From NCBI RefSeq assembly GCF_001183865.1, contig NZ_CP012020.1, positions 806,001 to 870,000 on the forward strand: a DNA stretch of 64,000 nt, written 5' to 3'. This DNA comes from Methylophilus sp. TWE2 (GTDB lineage Bacteria > Pseudomonadota > Gammaproteobacteria > Burkholderiales > Methylophilaceae). The notes beneath the pieces were generated by a model. It was not told the DNA's origin. It was given only the letters and a program-made list of their open reading frames with translations, and made no database searches. Position 1 is the first letter of the stretch. Every line of letters starts with the position of its first letter. The position numbers and the translations under genes were made by a program. Of this stretch, positions 35,121 through 44,001 are shown piece after piece.

Positions 35121-36109
35121 TGAACCATAAGCACGAGGATATGATCAGGCAAGCGGCGGCGCGTTGGTATGTGCGCATGCGTGAAGTCGCGCCAGACTCG
35201 CCCGAGCGGACCACCTTTGAAGTCTGGTTGTTGTCAGACCGCAGGCATCAGGCCGCCTATCAGATGATTGAAGCCACCATGGAAGACTTTAGCTCTACCG
35301 CCAGACTCAAAGAGCTTTCTAATGCACTCTCGCAAAAACTCTACTTTGAGCAAACAGCCCGCCGCAAAAAAATCTCCAAACTGGGCTCTGGCCTGGCTGT
35401 GATGCTGGTATGTGCAGGCTTGGGCCTGTTGGGCCACACGCAATATATGCAGTGGCAGGCCGCGCCGCTCTCCACTGAAATGCAAACCACCGCCGTAGCA
35501 CAAATGCTCAAGCGTACGCTGGATGATGGTTCAGTCGTCACGGCCAACGCCAATAGCGCCATGGAGATTGTGTTCTACCGTCATCAGCGCCTGGTGAAAC
35601 TCAGCCGTGGTGAAGCCATTTTTGAGGTCACCAAAGACCCTGGCCGCCCATTTGTGGTTGAAACCCCGCAAGCCAAGGTTACCGTATTGGGTACGCGCTT
35701 TGCCGTCAACCAGCTCAGTAAAAAAGTGCGTATCAGTGTCGACCACGGCCGCGTGCAGGTAGCCCGTGCAGATGGCAGCGAGCAAGCAGTCATCCTGCAA
35801 AATGGCGAGGTGGCCGAGATTGAGCCAATGAGCGCACCGCACAAGGTCAACCGCAATGCGGCGGATAGCTTCAGCTTTACTAGTGGCCGCATCATTTTTG
35901 ACCGTGCCGACATGTTTGAAGTCGCTGATACCTTATCGCGTTACCGTAACCCAACCGTCAAAGCCATGTTCTTTGGCGACCAAACGCCCAAAGTCAATGC
36001 TGTCGTTAAAGTCGCTGAGGTTGAAAGCTTTATCCAAACCTTGCCGCAATCCGTCCCGGTGAGCTTGAAGCGCAAAGACAATGCATTGCAGATCGAGCCT
36101 AAACGGTAA
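35120..36109 (+). CDS. FecR-family anti-sigma/sigma regulator (second)
   Basis: A 329-residue protein. The cytoplasmic domain is AAARWYVRMREVAPDSPERT with FEVWLLSDRRHQAAY. A membrane helix lies near 92-110 (GLAVMLVCAGLGLLGHTQY). The periplasmic FecR domain has KVTVLGTRFAVNQ and RISVDHGRVQVA, and the DTLSRYR motif is near the end. Start by TGATG overlap with fecI (GTG 35117 is one codon upstream). It shares roughly 40 percent identity by eye with the FecR at 774. Expected to gate the cognate FecI according to receptor copy 3. Confidence 0.93.
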   Translation: MNHKHEDMIRQAAARWYVRMREVAPDSPERTTFEVWLLSDRRHQAAYQMIEATMEDFSSTARLKELSNALSQKLYFEQTARRKKISKLGSGLAVMLVCAGLGLLGHTQYMQWQAAPLSTEMQTTAVAQMLKRTLDDGSVVTANANSAMEIVFYRHQRLVKLSRGEAIFEVTKDPGRPFVVETPQAKVTVLGTRFAVNQLSKKVRISVDHGRVQVARADGSEQAVILQNGEVAEIEPMSAPHKVNRNAADSFSFTSGRIIFDRADMFEVADTLSRYRNPTVKAMFFGDQTPKVNAVVKVAEVESFIQTLPQSVPVSLKRKDNALQIEPKR

Positions 36110-36200
36110 CTCTTTACATTTCTTTTAAGTCACGCATATCAGGCATTTTGCCAGTCCGCCAGTTACATGTTTAACAAGACCTGTAATTGACGGACGTCCC

Positions 36201-39200
36201 ATGCAAAATAACACGCTTAAAACAGCCATACTGGCGGCACTCATCGGCATGAATACACCCGCAGCCCTGCATGCTGAACTCAATACGGCACTGCCCGGCG
36301 AGCAAGAAGAGAGCTTTGCCTTGCCGCTGAATATAGACCTGCCTGCCCAACCACTGGCTGCTGCGCTACGTCAGTTTGCCATCCAAAGTAATTTATCGCT
36401 CACGGTAGATAGCGCACTCATCGTCGACAAAAAATCTCCCGCCGTTAAAGGCCGCATGACGCGTAAAGAAGCTATTAAAAGGTTGCTCGATGGCACAGGT
36501 TTGCAAGGGAAGATTGAAGGCGAAAAGATGCTGATTCAACGTGCTTTGAGAGATGAGAAAAGTGTTCAGCTGGATAAGGTTGAAGTGCGCGCCAAACGTT
36601 TTTATGAAGTCGGACCGCTGCCCGGTCTGGGTTTAACCAAAGAGGAAATCCCCGGTAATGTGCAAAGCATTTCGGCCAAAGAAATCAAGGAAGCACACTC
36701 CTTGAGTCTGACTGATCTCATGAACCGTAAATTGCAGTCGGTGACTGTTAATGACTATCAGGGCAACCCATTTCAAATGGATGTCCAGTATCGTGGTTTC
36801 ACGGCTGGGCCGCAAATTGGTACACCTCAAGGCTTGAGTGTATTTTTTGATGGTATTCGTGTCAACGAGCCATTTGGCGATGTCGTGAACTGGGACATGA
36901 TTCCTTTGAATGCCTTGGCTGGCGTAGATGTTTTTCCTGGCTCTAATCCGATTTTTGGCTTAAATACTCTAGGCGGTGCATTCTCCATGAAAACCAAAGA
37001 TGGATTTAATAACGCAGGTTTGGATGCCGATATTCTGACTGGCTCCTTTGATCGCAAACAACTTCAGGTTGAAGGGGGCTGGAATAACGGCACCATTGCT
37101 TTGTTTAGTGCAGGTAATTTTTTTCTGGAGGATGGGTGGCGTAAGGATTCTCCAAGCAAAGTAAATCAGTTTTTTGGTAAGGCGAGTTATAGAGGGGAAA
37201 AACTTGATTTGAATTTAAGTACTCTATTGGTTAAAACAGAGTTAGTCGGCAATGGACTTGTTCCCAGTGAAGTTTATGCCCAAGACCGTAAAAATGTATT
37301 TACATCCCCAGATACGACTGATAACAACCTGTCTCAATTCCAGTTATCAGGCAGTTATTTCGTAAGCGACAATTTCACGATTACAGGGCAGGTTTACAGT
37401 CGAAACAGTAAGCGACACCAGATCGGGGCGGATGCATTTATGGATTGGCCTGAAACCCGAACGGTCAAAAGGCTACCGCAAAATGGTGAGGAATTCACTT
37501 GTCTATTTAAGAGTACTAATCAGTATGGAATGCCTGACTATGTGCTGATTCCGGTCAACATCACGCAAGGCGAAGATTTTTTCTCAGGAGAATTTACACA
37601 GGATTATTTCAACAATAACGGCGTAGTTGACTTGGATGTGAAATATGCTTCTAACGTAAATGCGGCGTTACCAGATTACTTTGTGAAAGCGTACACCACA
37701 TTTTTTAACTCAACACGTAATATTTACACAGCTCAGATGTTGGCTAGGGACTTTGAATATGAATCACCCCCGACAGGACCCACTACCGATTATAGTTTCG
37801 GGGAAGTTTCTTATTCTGTGAATCCTGGCATTTTCTCTGATTATCACCAGCTGAATACTCCAACTTTTCAAGGTGAAAATGTGTATTGGTATGCTGGCAT
37901 CGATACTTATTATTATGAAAAACAGGCAAATGGCGACATCATTAAAAATTATGTGGTGATGAAGCCAGCCCTAAATATTGACAAATGTCAGCCCGCGAGC
38001 TCATTGGAAAATACCGGTAAAGATTTTCCAGGACCCTACAATATTAAAGATCCTGGGCAAGACTTTCCGACGTTGGTCGATGGAGCCTATTTTGGTCAGT
38101 CAGGATATGTGGATGGGATTCCTACCGCCGTTATCACTGATAACAATATCAACCAGACTATAGATGGGGCTTCTCTGCAATTCAACTGGAACCTGGAAAA
38201 ACATAAGTTCATGATAGGAATGTCTATCGACAGTGCACAGGCGACCTACACTAACAGTCAGCGCTTTGGCATGTTGACACCAGATCGTCACGCCTATCTG
38301 GCGCCAGATGAGATTAATCCGGTGTTTGCCGCAGCGACCATTCCGTTACAAAACAATAATTTCAGTGGTACCAATCTCACCAAAAGTATTTATTTCAGTG
38401 AGACCTGGAATCCGGTCAAGAACTGGAATTTCAATCTTTCCGCCCGATATAACGAGACCCAGTCACAAAACAATATTGCTACACGCTATGGCTTCTTTTC
38501 ATATGGCTTGGGTAATTTGATTAATTTTCCATTTGGTCATGATGTCTGCAGAACTGACGAGGAGTGTGCCAATACACCGCTCAACTATCGAAGCCCGATA
38601 ACAGTCAGCAATCTTGATCCTTCAGAGACCGAGAAATTCAGCTACTACTCTCTCAATCCATCGATGGGTTTGACCTGGCAGGCCAATGAAAATGTGAACG
38701 TATTTGCAAATATCTCTCAGGGAGCTCGCACACCGAGCGTGATTGAGTTGGGTTGTGCCTTTGATGAAACACCTACAGTCAAAGCCTCTTATGACGACAA
38801 TAATGATGGTATCCCTGATCGTTTTGATTATGGTGCAAAGAGTGTAGTTGAAAATCGTTCTTGCTCTTTACCCAATACGCTGTCTGGTGATCCTTATTTA
38901 AAGCAAATCCGTTCAACTAGCTATGATTTTGGTGCAAGAGGTAAATTGTCTGAAAATATACAGTGGAATTTAAATGCTTATCAGACTGATCTAAGAAATG
39001 ATATATATTTCATTGCCGTGAGTAATGGACTGGGTTTTTTTGACAATGTCGGAAATACTAGGCGCCGAGGAATAGAAGGGGGTATTTCCGGTAAGATAGA
39101 TAAATGGAATTTTGGATTTAACTATAGCCTCACTGATGCGACTTTTCAAGATAACTTTACTATGATTAGTGAAGATAATAGTAGTGCCGTCTTCGATAAC

Positions 39201-39740
39201 TACTACGGAAATAATGTCATCAAGGTAAAAAAAGGAAATCGCATGCCCGGGGTGCCTTTACATAATTTAAATGCGAATGTCAGTTATGACCTTACTGACC
39301 AATGGACAATCGGGTTCAATACCGTTATCCACTCTAAGTCCTTTGTCCGTGGTAATGAAAATAACGAGCATCGTGCAAATGTACCGCAATACAGAAATGT
39401 GGCGGTCCTAGAGAATGGGGTGATACGAGATGTTTTGGTTCCACGTCAGGCAGGCAATAATCCAGGTTATGTTTCGGGATTCGGCACAGTCAACTTTTTT
39501 ACTAGCTATAAAATCAGCAAAGAATGGACTGCAACGTTATTAATAAATAATCTGTTTGATAAAGAATACTTCAGTGCCGGAAGATTGGGGCGCAATCCAT
39601 TCTCGCCAAGTATTCAGGGTGCTATTGGTCCTGATGGCTATAACCATAACTCTAATGATTGGCTTAGTACTAACTTCATCGCGCCCGGTGCGCCTCGTGG
39701 TGTGTGGTTTAGTTTAAATTGGCATTTCGTGCCTGATTAG
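36201..39740 (+). CDS. TonB-dependent outer membrane receptor with STN signalling domain (copy 3)
   Basis: A 1179-residue FecA-type transducer. It has a signal peptide (LKTAILAALIGMNTPAALHA), an STN domain (IDLPAQPLAAALRQFAIQ, about 35-110), TonB-box-like DKVEVRA, and the plug almost identical to copies 1 and 2. The barrel has diverged loops and the shared Cys pairs (EEFTCLF, NIDKCQ, VCRTDEEC, ELGCA, NRSCSLP). The C-terminus reads PRGVWFSLNWHF then VPD. It lies 91 bp after the second fecR and is probably cotranscribed with or controlled by that pair. The substrate is unknown. Confidence 0.93.
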   Translation: MQNNTLKTAILAALIGMNTPAALHAELNTALPGEQEESFALPLNIDLPAQPLAAALRQFAIQSNLSLTVDSALIVDKKSPAVKGRMTRKEAIKRLLDGTGLQGKIEGEKMLIQRALRDEKSVQLDKVEVRAKRFYEVGPLPGLGLTKEEIPGNVQSISAKEIKEAHSLSLTDLMNRKLQSVTVNDYQGNPFQMDVQYRGFTAGPQIGTPQGLSVFFDGIRVNEPFGDVVNWDMIPLNALAGVDVFPGSNPIFGLNTLGGAFSMKTKDGFNNAGLDADILTGSFDRKQLQVEGGWNNGTIALFSAGNFFLEDGWRKDSPSKVNQFFGKASYRGEKLDLNLSTLLVKTELVGNGLVPSEVYAQDRKNVFTSPDTTDNNLSQFQLSGSYFVSDNFTITGQVYSRNSKRHQIGADAFMDWPETRTVKRLPQNGEEFTCLFKSTNQYGMPDYVLIPVNITQGEDFFSGEFTQDYFNNNGVVDLDVKYASNVNAALPDYFVKAYTTFFNSTRNIYTAQMLARDFEYESPPTGPTTDYSFGEVSYSVNPGIFSDYHQLNTPTFQGENVYWYAGIDTYYYEKQANGDIIKNYVVMKPALNIDKCQPASSLENTGKDFPGPYNIKDPGQDFPTLVDGAYFGQSGYVDGIPTAVITDNNINQTIDGASLQFNWNLEKHKFMIGMSIDSAQATYTNSQRFGMLTPDRHAYLAPDEINPVFAAATIPLQNNNFSGTNLTKSIYFSETWNPVKNWNFNLSARYNETQSQNNIATRYGFFSYGLGNLINFPFGHDVCRTDEECANTPLNYRSPITVSNLDPSETEKFSYYSLNPSMGLTWQANENVNVFANISQGARTPSVIELGCAFDETPTVKASYDDNNDGIPDRFDYGAKSVVENRSCSLPNTLSGDPYLKQIRSTSYDFGARGKLSENIQWNLNAYQTDLRNDIYFIAVSNGLGFFDNVGNTRRRGIEGGISGKIDKWNFGFNYSLTDATFQDNFTMISEDNSSAVFDNYYGNNVIKVKKGNRMPGVPLHNLNANVSYDLTDQWTIGFNTVIHSKSFVRGNENNEHRANVPQYRNVAVLENGVIRDVLVPRQAGNNPGYVSGFGTVNFFTSYKISKEWTATLLINNLFDKEYFSAGRLGRNPFSPSIQGAIGPDGYNHNSNDWLSTNFIAPGAPRGVWFSLNWHFVPD

Positions 39741-39742
39741 TT

Positions 39743-40642
39743 TTATAAGTTGCTTTGAACAATCTCAGTCAACCAATCCATAAAAATCCGCACACGCTTT
39801 GATAAGTTGCGACGGTGCGGAAACAGCAGCGCAACGCTCATGCTTGGTGCGGTGAATGTAGGTAGTATTTCAACCAGTTGTCCGCTAGTCAGCATCGCCA
39901 TCGCGCCTAGTTTTGGCGCTTGCATAATCCCCAGCCCGGCCGCGCAGGCTGCGCGGTAGGCGTCGGTGTTATTGACACAAATGCGGCTGGGCATTTTGAG
40001 GCTGTGGAGTTTGCCGTCCTGCTGGTATTCAAAAGCGTCAAAGCGGTTATTGCTGCTAGTTTGGTAGTGAATGAGGTAATGGTACTGTAAATCTGCAATG
40101 GTTTTGGGTGTGCCATATTGCGCAAGATAAGCAGGGCTGACGAAGTTGCTCTGTTGCATTTCGCCTATCTTGCGCATGATCATGCCGGACTCTTCAACTT
40201 CACCGGTTCTGACCACGCAGTCATAGCCTTCCCTGACCAAATCGACTTTACGGTCTTCGCTGCTGATTTCGATATTCAGGTTGGGGTGGCGTTGCAAAAA
40301 AGGGGGTAGGGCGGGGATGACGAGGTGCCTGGCCATGGGTTGCGACATATTCACTCGGACGATGCCTGTGACCTGGCTGTCGTCGCTCATGAACAAGGTT
40401 TCCAGTTCTTCTATCTCACTCAACACATCTTTGCTTTTTTCGTAAAACAGTTGGCCATCGGGCGTGAGTTGTACTTTGCGTGTGGTGCGGTGAAACAGCT
40501 GTGTTTGCAGTTTAGTTTCCAGTTGCTGTATCGCTTGTGAAACGCTGGCTTTAGGCAGGCTCAGACTCTCCGCTGCTTTGCTAAAACTACCCAGTTCGGC
40601 GACGCGCATAAAACGTTTCAGGCTTTCGGTGCTATCTATCAT
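39743..40642 (-). CDS. LysR-family transcriptional regulator
   Basis: A 299-residue LysR protein. The N-terminal winged helix-turn-helix is FMRVAELGSFSKAAESLSLPKASVSQAIQQLE, with RTTRKVQLTPDG following. The C-terminal effector domain belongs to the CrgA/AaeR-like group (VRVNMSQPMARHLVIPALPPFLQRHPNLNIEI). It is divergent from an SDR gene 112 bp away, with a TGTTCAT-N5-ATGAACA operator between. It likely regulates both itself and the SDR. The stop lies 2 bp after receptor copy 3, convergent. Confidence 0.93.
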   Translation of the reverse strand: MIDSTESLKRFMRVAELGSFSKAAESLSLPKASVSQAIQQLETKLQTQLFHRTTRKVQLTPDGQLFYEKSKDVLSEIEELETLFMSDDSQVTGIVRVNMSQPMARHLVIPALPPFLQRHPNLNIEISSEDRKVDLVREGYDCVVRTGEVEESGMIMRKIGEMQQSNFVSPAYLAQYGTPKTIADLQYHYLIHYQTSSNNRFDAFEYQQDGKLHSLKMPSRICVNNTDAYRAACAAGLGIMQAPKLGAMAMLTSGQLVEILPTFTAPSMSVALLFPHRRNLSKRVRIFMDWLTEIVQSNL

Positions 40643-40643
40643 A

Positions 40644-40674
40644 ACTGTTCAATTGTTCATTTATTATGAACAGT
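40644..40674. promoter_or_regulatory. LysR-type operator
   Basis: The exact inverted repeat TGTTCAT (40654-40660), TTATT, ATGAACA (40666-40672) is preceded by a further TGTTCA at 40646-40651. The arms extend to ACTGTTCA/TGAACAGT. It starts next to the lysR start codon, where self-repression sites usually lie. Confidence 0.75.
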
Positions 40675-40754
40675 ATAATCACTAATGGCTGATTTATCTT
40701 TAATTTTAATGTCAATAAACTACGCACATCTTTCATCAACACAGGAGAATGAGC

Positions 40755-41510
40755 ATGACTAATATTGCATTGATTACAGGTGGTAGCCGTGGTTTGGGTA
40801 AAAATACGGCATTGGCGATGGCAAAACAGGGCATGGATGTGGTGCTGACGTACCAAAGCAAACAGGCCGCTGCCCAAGAGGTGGTGAATGAGATTACTGC
40901 CCTGGGACGCAAGGCGGTGGCTTTGCAACTGGATGTGTCACAGGTGAAGACCTTTGATGCATTTGCTAGTACCTTGAAACAAGCATTGCAAACACATTTT
41001 CAGGCAGAAAAATTTGATTATCTGGTGAACAATGCGGGGACTGGCCTGACTGCACCCTTTGCTGAAACGACTGAACAGATATTTGATGACATGGTGAACA
41101 TCCACCTGAAATCCACCTTCTTCGTGACGCAGAAGTTGTTGCCATTGATCAATGATGGCGGCCGCATTGTGAATATTTCCAGCGGCCTGGCACGATTCAC
41201 GCTGCCTGGTTACAGTGCTTATGCGGCCATGAAAGGCGGTATTGAAGTGTTGACGCGTTATATGGCGAAAGAGCTGGGTGCACGCCAGATTGCGGTGAAC
41301 ACCGTCGCGCCTGGGGCAATTGAAACCGATTTTGGCCAGGGTCTGGTGCGGGATAATAAGGAGGTGAATGCCTACATTGCTGGGCAAACAGCGCTTGGCC
41401 GTGTCGGCGTGCCGGATGATATTGGCCCCATGATTGCCAGCCTGTTGTCTGAAAATAACCGCTGGGTGAATGCGCAACGCATTGAAGCTTCTGGCGGTAT
41501 GTTGATTTAA
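40755..41510 (+). CDS. Short-chain dehydrogenase/reductase
   Basis: A 251-residue classical SDR. The NAD(P)-binding TGGSRGLG lies at about 8-15, NNAG near 93, and catalytic Ser-Tyr-Lys in ISSGLARFTLPGYSAYAAMK; PGAIETDF and the SGGM end complete the pattern. ATG 40755 has AGGAG 7 bp before it; ATG 40749 is too close. It is divergent from the LysR gene and is presumably its target. The substrate is unknown. An ideal terminator follows. Confidence 0.93.
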   Translation: MTNIALITGGSRGLGKNTALAMAKQGMDVVLTYQSKQAAAQEVVNEITALGRKAVALQLDVSQVKTFDAFASTLKQALQTHFQAEKFDYLVNNAGTGLTAPFAETTEQIFDDMVNIHLKSTFFVTQKLLPLINDGGRIVNISSGLARFTLPGYSAYAAMKGGIEVLTRYMAKELGARQIAVNTVAPGAIETDFGQGLVRDNKEVNAYIAGQTALGRVGVPDDIGPMIASLLSENNRWVNAQRIEASGGMLI

Positions 41511-41528
41511 TCCCCTTGAGTGAAAACG

Positions 41529-41557
41529 AAACAGGCAGCCTCTGGCTGCCTGTTTTT
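41529..41557 (+). terminator. Rho-independent terminator after the SDR gene
   Basis: The perfect 12-bp stem AAACAGGCAGCC / GGCTGCCTGTTT has loop TCT and ends in a five-T run. Confidence 0.9.
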
Positions 41558-41643
41558 GATATTAGGGGTCCGTGATACTAGGTTCAGCGTAAAAATGAAT
41601 GGGAATATGCACTGTTCCAGCACCCACCTAAACCTAAAAAGTC

Positions 41644-41943
41644 TCAATCCCTCTCAGCATATCCCGCCTCACTTTGGCTTCTAATTGCCAACACAAAAAT
41701 GGTATCTATCTCTGAAACATAGCGGTAAAGGGCGATGTAACCATGTGAACGTCGACCGATGATTAGCTCGCGCAGCCCAAAATCCGTTGGCCGACCGATT
41801 TGTGGGCTATTGCTGAGAATGTCGATGGCATGGATGATTTCTTCAATCCGCTGCTGTGGGTGTTCAACCTGAAAAGTGTTTAAGTGGGCCAGTATGCGTT
41901 GAAAGTCCTGACCGACTTCTGGGGCAAGTTCAATCGCTGTCAT
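41644..41943 (-). CDS. ParE/RelE-type toxin
   Basis: A 99-residue protein with the ParE-family pattern: an N-terminal helix pair (DFQRILAHLNTFQ, RIEEIIHAIDILSNSPQIGRP), then beta strands with IIGRRSHGYIALYRY and IDTIFVLAIRSQSEAGY. It is encoded 2 bp after its antitoxin, in the usual order. Toxins of this family inhibit gyrase or translation; which applies here cannot be told. Confidence 0.85.
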   Translation of the reverse strand: MTAIELAPEVGQDFQRILAHLNTFQVEHPQQRIEEIIHAIDILSNSPQIGRPTDFGLRELIIGRRSHGYIALYRYVSEIDTIFVLAIRSQSEAGYAERD

Positions 41944-41945
41944 GA

Positions 41946-42233
41946 TTAACGCACGAGTTTACGGCTTTTGGGTATTGGCGCATCCGCGTTGGCAATATTT
42001 GCCTTGAGGTAGCTTTTCATCTCATCCCAGGCGATGGTTTCCCCTGTGGCAATGATGTTTTCATAGCGCGCTTCAGCTTGTTGTAAAAAATCTGCGCGTT
42101 TTTCATATAGGGCGGTCTTGTCAGCAATTGCTTCCAGAATAAAGCCGTGCGTGGTTGTACCTGCGCGCTTTGCTGCTTCAGCTACGCGGGCTTTAAGCTC
42201 TTTGGATAGTCGGATGGTTGTGGTGGTCATCAT
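41946..42233 (-). CDS. Ribbon-helix-helix antitoxin of the ParE-type pair
   Basis: A 95-residue protein beginning MMTTTTIRLSKELKARVAEA, a typical ribbon-helix-helix DNA-binding start, followed by a charged C-terminal half expected to bind the toxin. ATG 42233 or 42230 follows GAGG. It is upstream of the toxin and would autoregulate the pair. The N-terminus proposed by the longest frame adds residues without support. Confidence 0.85.
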   Translation of the reverse strand: MMTTTTIRLSKELKARVAEAAKRAGTTTHGFILEAIADKTALYEKRADFLQQAEARYENIIATGETIAWDEMKSYLKANIANADAPIPKSRKLVR

Positions 42234-42444
42234 ACGCCTCAAGTGACAAACTGAAATGAATGTAGCACACAAGTGCTACAAATTAAAACAACGATCTTCA
42301 GGGTTAGACTTTTTGGATTTAAAACTGAAAAAAGATACTTTCGGTCAAAATAAAAAGTAAAAGAATTTCTCTTTTACTCAGCCCTCAATGACCCGCAAAT
42401 CCAAATGACCAGAGCGACAAGATAGACCCTTCAAACGCCACAGA

Positions 42445-43302
42445 TCATTTGCTTTGCAACTGCGTAAACTGCGTCTTGTAATCCTCTATCCATTGTTGTG
42501 CATGCTGGCGTTGTTTGATCGTTGTTGAGGTGTGTAGGCTTGCGATGGTTTCACACGTTTGCTGCGTGACTTTATCGATATAAGCCTGGTAGGCCGGATT
42601 CGGACTGTTTTGCATGCGTTCAAACCCTGCGCGGACCAGTTGCGATTTTTGTTCATTTGATAAGGCTGGATCTCGTAATGACTTAAGGATCGCCAACGAC
42701 TCTTCGTCGCGACGCAAAATCTCAGAGTAGGTGATGGCCGGATCAATGTCACTCCTGGCAATGGCCTGCTTTAAAAGGTTTATTTGTTTTTCGTTTAAAT
42801 CGCCATACACTTTTTCAGCAAAGTCCTGGGATTTTTCCAGCCTTACTTCGCGCTGTTCTTCTATCGTTTCCTGCCACCATTCCTCTTTCCATTCCTGGTT
42901 GCGTTTTTCCAGCTTTTTCTGCAAATACTGCAGTTGCTTATCACTGAGTGTCTCGGCGACGTCAACAATAATAGGGATGATTTTTGTTTGAAGCGTTCGC
43001 AGATTTGATTTGATGGACTCAATGCGTTGGCAGGCAGTTTGTGAACTTATCTCATGGTTGAGATCATCGTTTATTTCATCCAGCAACGACACATAGCGCG
43101 GTAACTCGTTTTTACGATGCCATGCATGCAAGTCCTGCAGTGCGGGTTTCAGTTTGGCTTTTTGTGCTTCGCTGAAATTAAAATAATGATCCAGCCGCCA
43201 TGCGATCAGTGCAGGTGCGTTGTTGTAAGCGGTCTTAACCAGGCTACAACTGATGATTGAAAACGCGAGCAGGAGGATGAAAAAGGTTTTGATGATGCGC
43301 AT
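42445..43302 (-). CDS. DUF6279-type lipoprotein
   Basis: A 285-residue lipoprotein: signal peptide MRIIKTFFILLLAFSIISC with the lipobox IISC, then NAPALIAWRLDHYFNFSEAQK. The rest is highly helical and charged (LEKRNQEWKEEWWQ, REVRLEKSQDFAEK). This pattern is shared by a widespread proteobacterial lipoprotein family of unknown function, often noted as DUF6279. It stands alone. Nothing in the neighbours hints at its role beyond the envelope. Confidence 0.85.
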   Translation of the reverse strand: MRIIKTFFILLLAFSIISCSLVKTAYNNAPALIAWRLDHYFNFSEAQKAKLKPALQDLHAWHRKNELPRYVSLLDEINDDLNHEISSQTACQRIESIKSNLRTLQTKIIPIIVDVAETLSDKQLQYLQKKLEKRNQEWKEEWWQETIEEQREVRLEKSQDFAEKVYGDLNEKQINLLKQAIARSDIDPAITYSEILRRDEESLAILKSLRDPALSNEQKSQLVRAGFERMQNSPNPAYQAYIDKVTQQTCETIASLHTSTTIKQRQHAQQWIEDYKTQFTQLQSK

Positions 43303-43464
43303 GTCTCTACGACCAGGACAGACATGTTAAGTTTGCGATAGCGACAATGGACATTCACCGTTTTTAATGCCTATGCGGTCAAACTGATGACCTGCGTAAC
43401 GCTGACTCGGACTGATGAATAAGCTGGATAAATTCAGGCAGCACACGACTGCCTGATTGCTTGG

Positions 43465-43992
43465 CTAACGCTGATAACCGGGTGGTGGCGGAGGCGGAGG
43501 ATAATAGCTGGTGCCACCAGTCGCTGGTGCGGTGTTTGTCCCCTGCGAATAGGTCCTTGCCATGCTGGCGGGTACCGGGATTTTATGCCCGGCCGCATAC
43601 ATGCATTGATAGTAGGCATTGTCATATTTGTCCTGCGCGTTCATGCCGCTGACAGAGGCCGTATTGGCGCCGATGGCGCCGCCAGATAACGCCCCCACAC
43701 CTGCGCCGATGGCTGCGCCTTCACCACCGCCTGCGGCGGCGCCAATGGCGGCACCGACGACAGTTCCGACGGCAGTGGTGGCTGCCAGGCTGGAATCATA
43801 TTGCTGGTTGATGGTTTTGCCACCAATTTGCGTCAGCGCAAAATCGCGGCAGGATAAATCATCTGCACGGAAGACATTAAAGTCTTTGCCAGTGCCCGGT
43901 AGCGCCATATTGCTGGGGCCGGTCGGGTTGGTGGCACAGGCAGATAAAGTCAGCGCCATTGCTACGATGCTCAACGTTGGGTAAATAGTCAT
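43465..43992 (-). CDS. Glycine-zipper lipoprotein
   Basis: A 175-residue protein with a lipoprotein signal (VAMALTLSAC). A glycine-zipper segment (AVGTVVGAAIGAAAGGGEG, continuing GAGVGALSGGAIGA) lies at about 75-110. Conserved YDNAYYQCMYAAGHKIP follows, and a Pro-rich tail ends the chain. Proteins of this type sit in the outer membrane and are often envelope-stress related. It lies 9 bp after the stop of the next gene on the same strand and forms an operon with it. Confidence 0.85.
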   Translation of the reverse strand: MTIYPTLSIVAMALTLSACATNPTGPSNMALPGTGKDFNVFRADDLSCRDFALTQIGGKTINQQYDSSLAATTAVGTVVGAAIGAAAGGGEGAAIGAGVGALSGGAIGANTASVSGMNAQDKYDNAYYQCMYAAGHKIPVPASMARTYSQGTNTAPATGGTSYYPPPPPPPGYQR

Positions 43993-44001
43993 GGCTTTAC
44001 C

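Noticed and set aside
1..39740. Siderophore or other small-metallophore biosynthesis with the receptors
   Set aside because: No NRPS, polyketide, or NIS synthetase gene is present; only protein secretion genes accompany the receptors.
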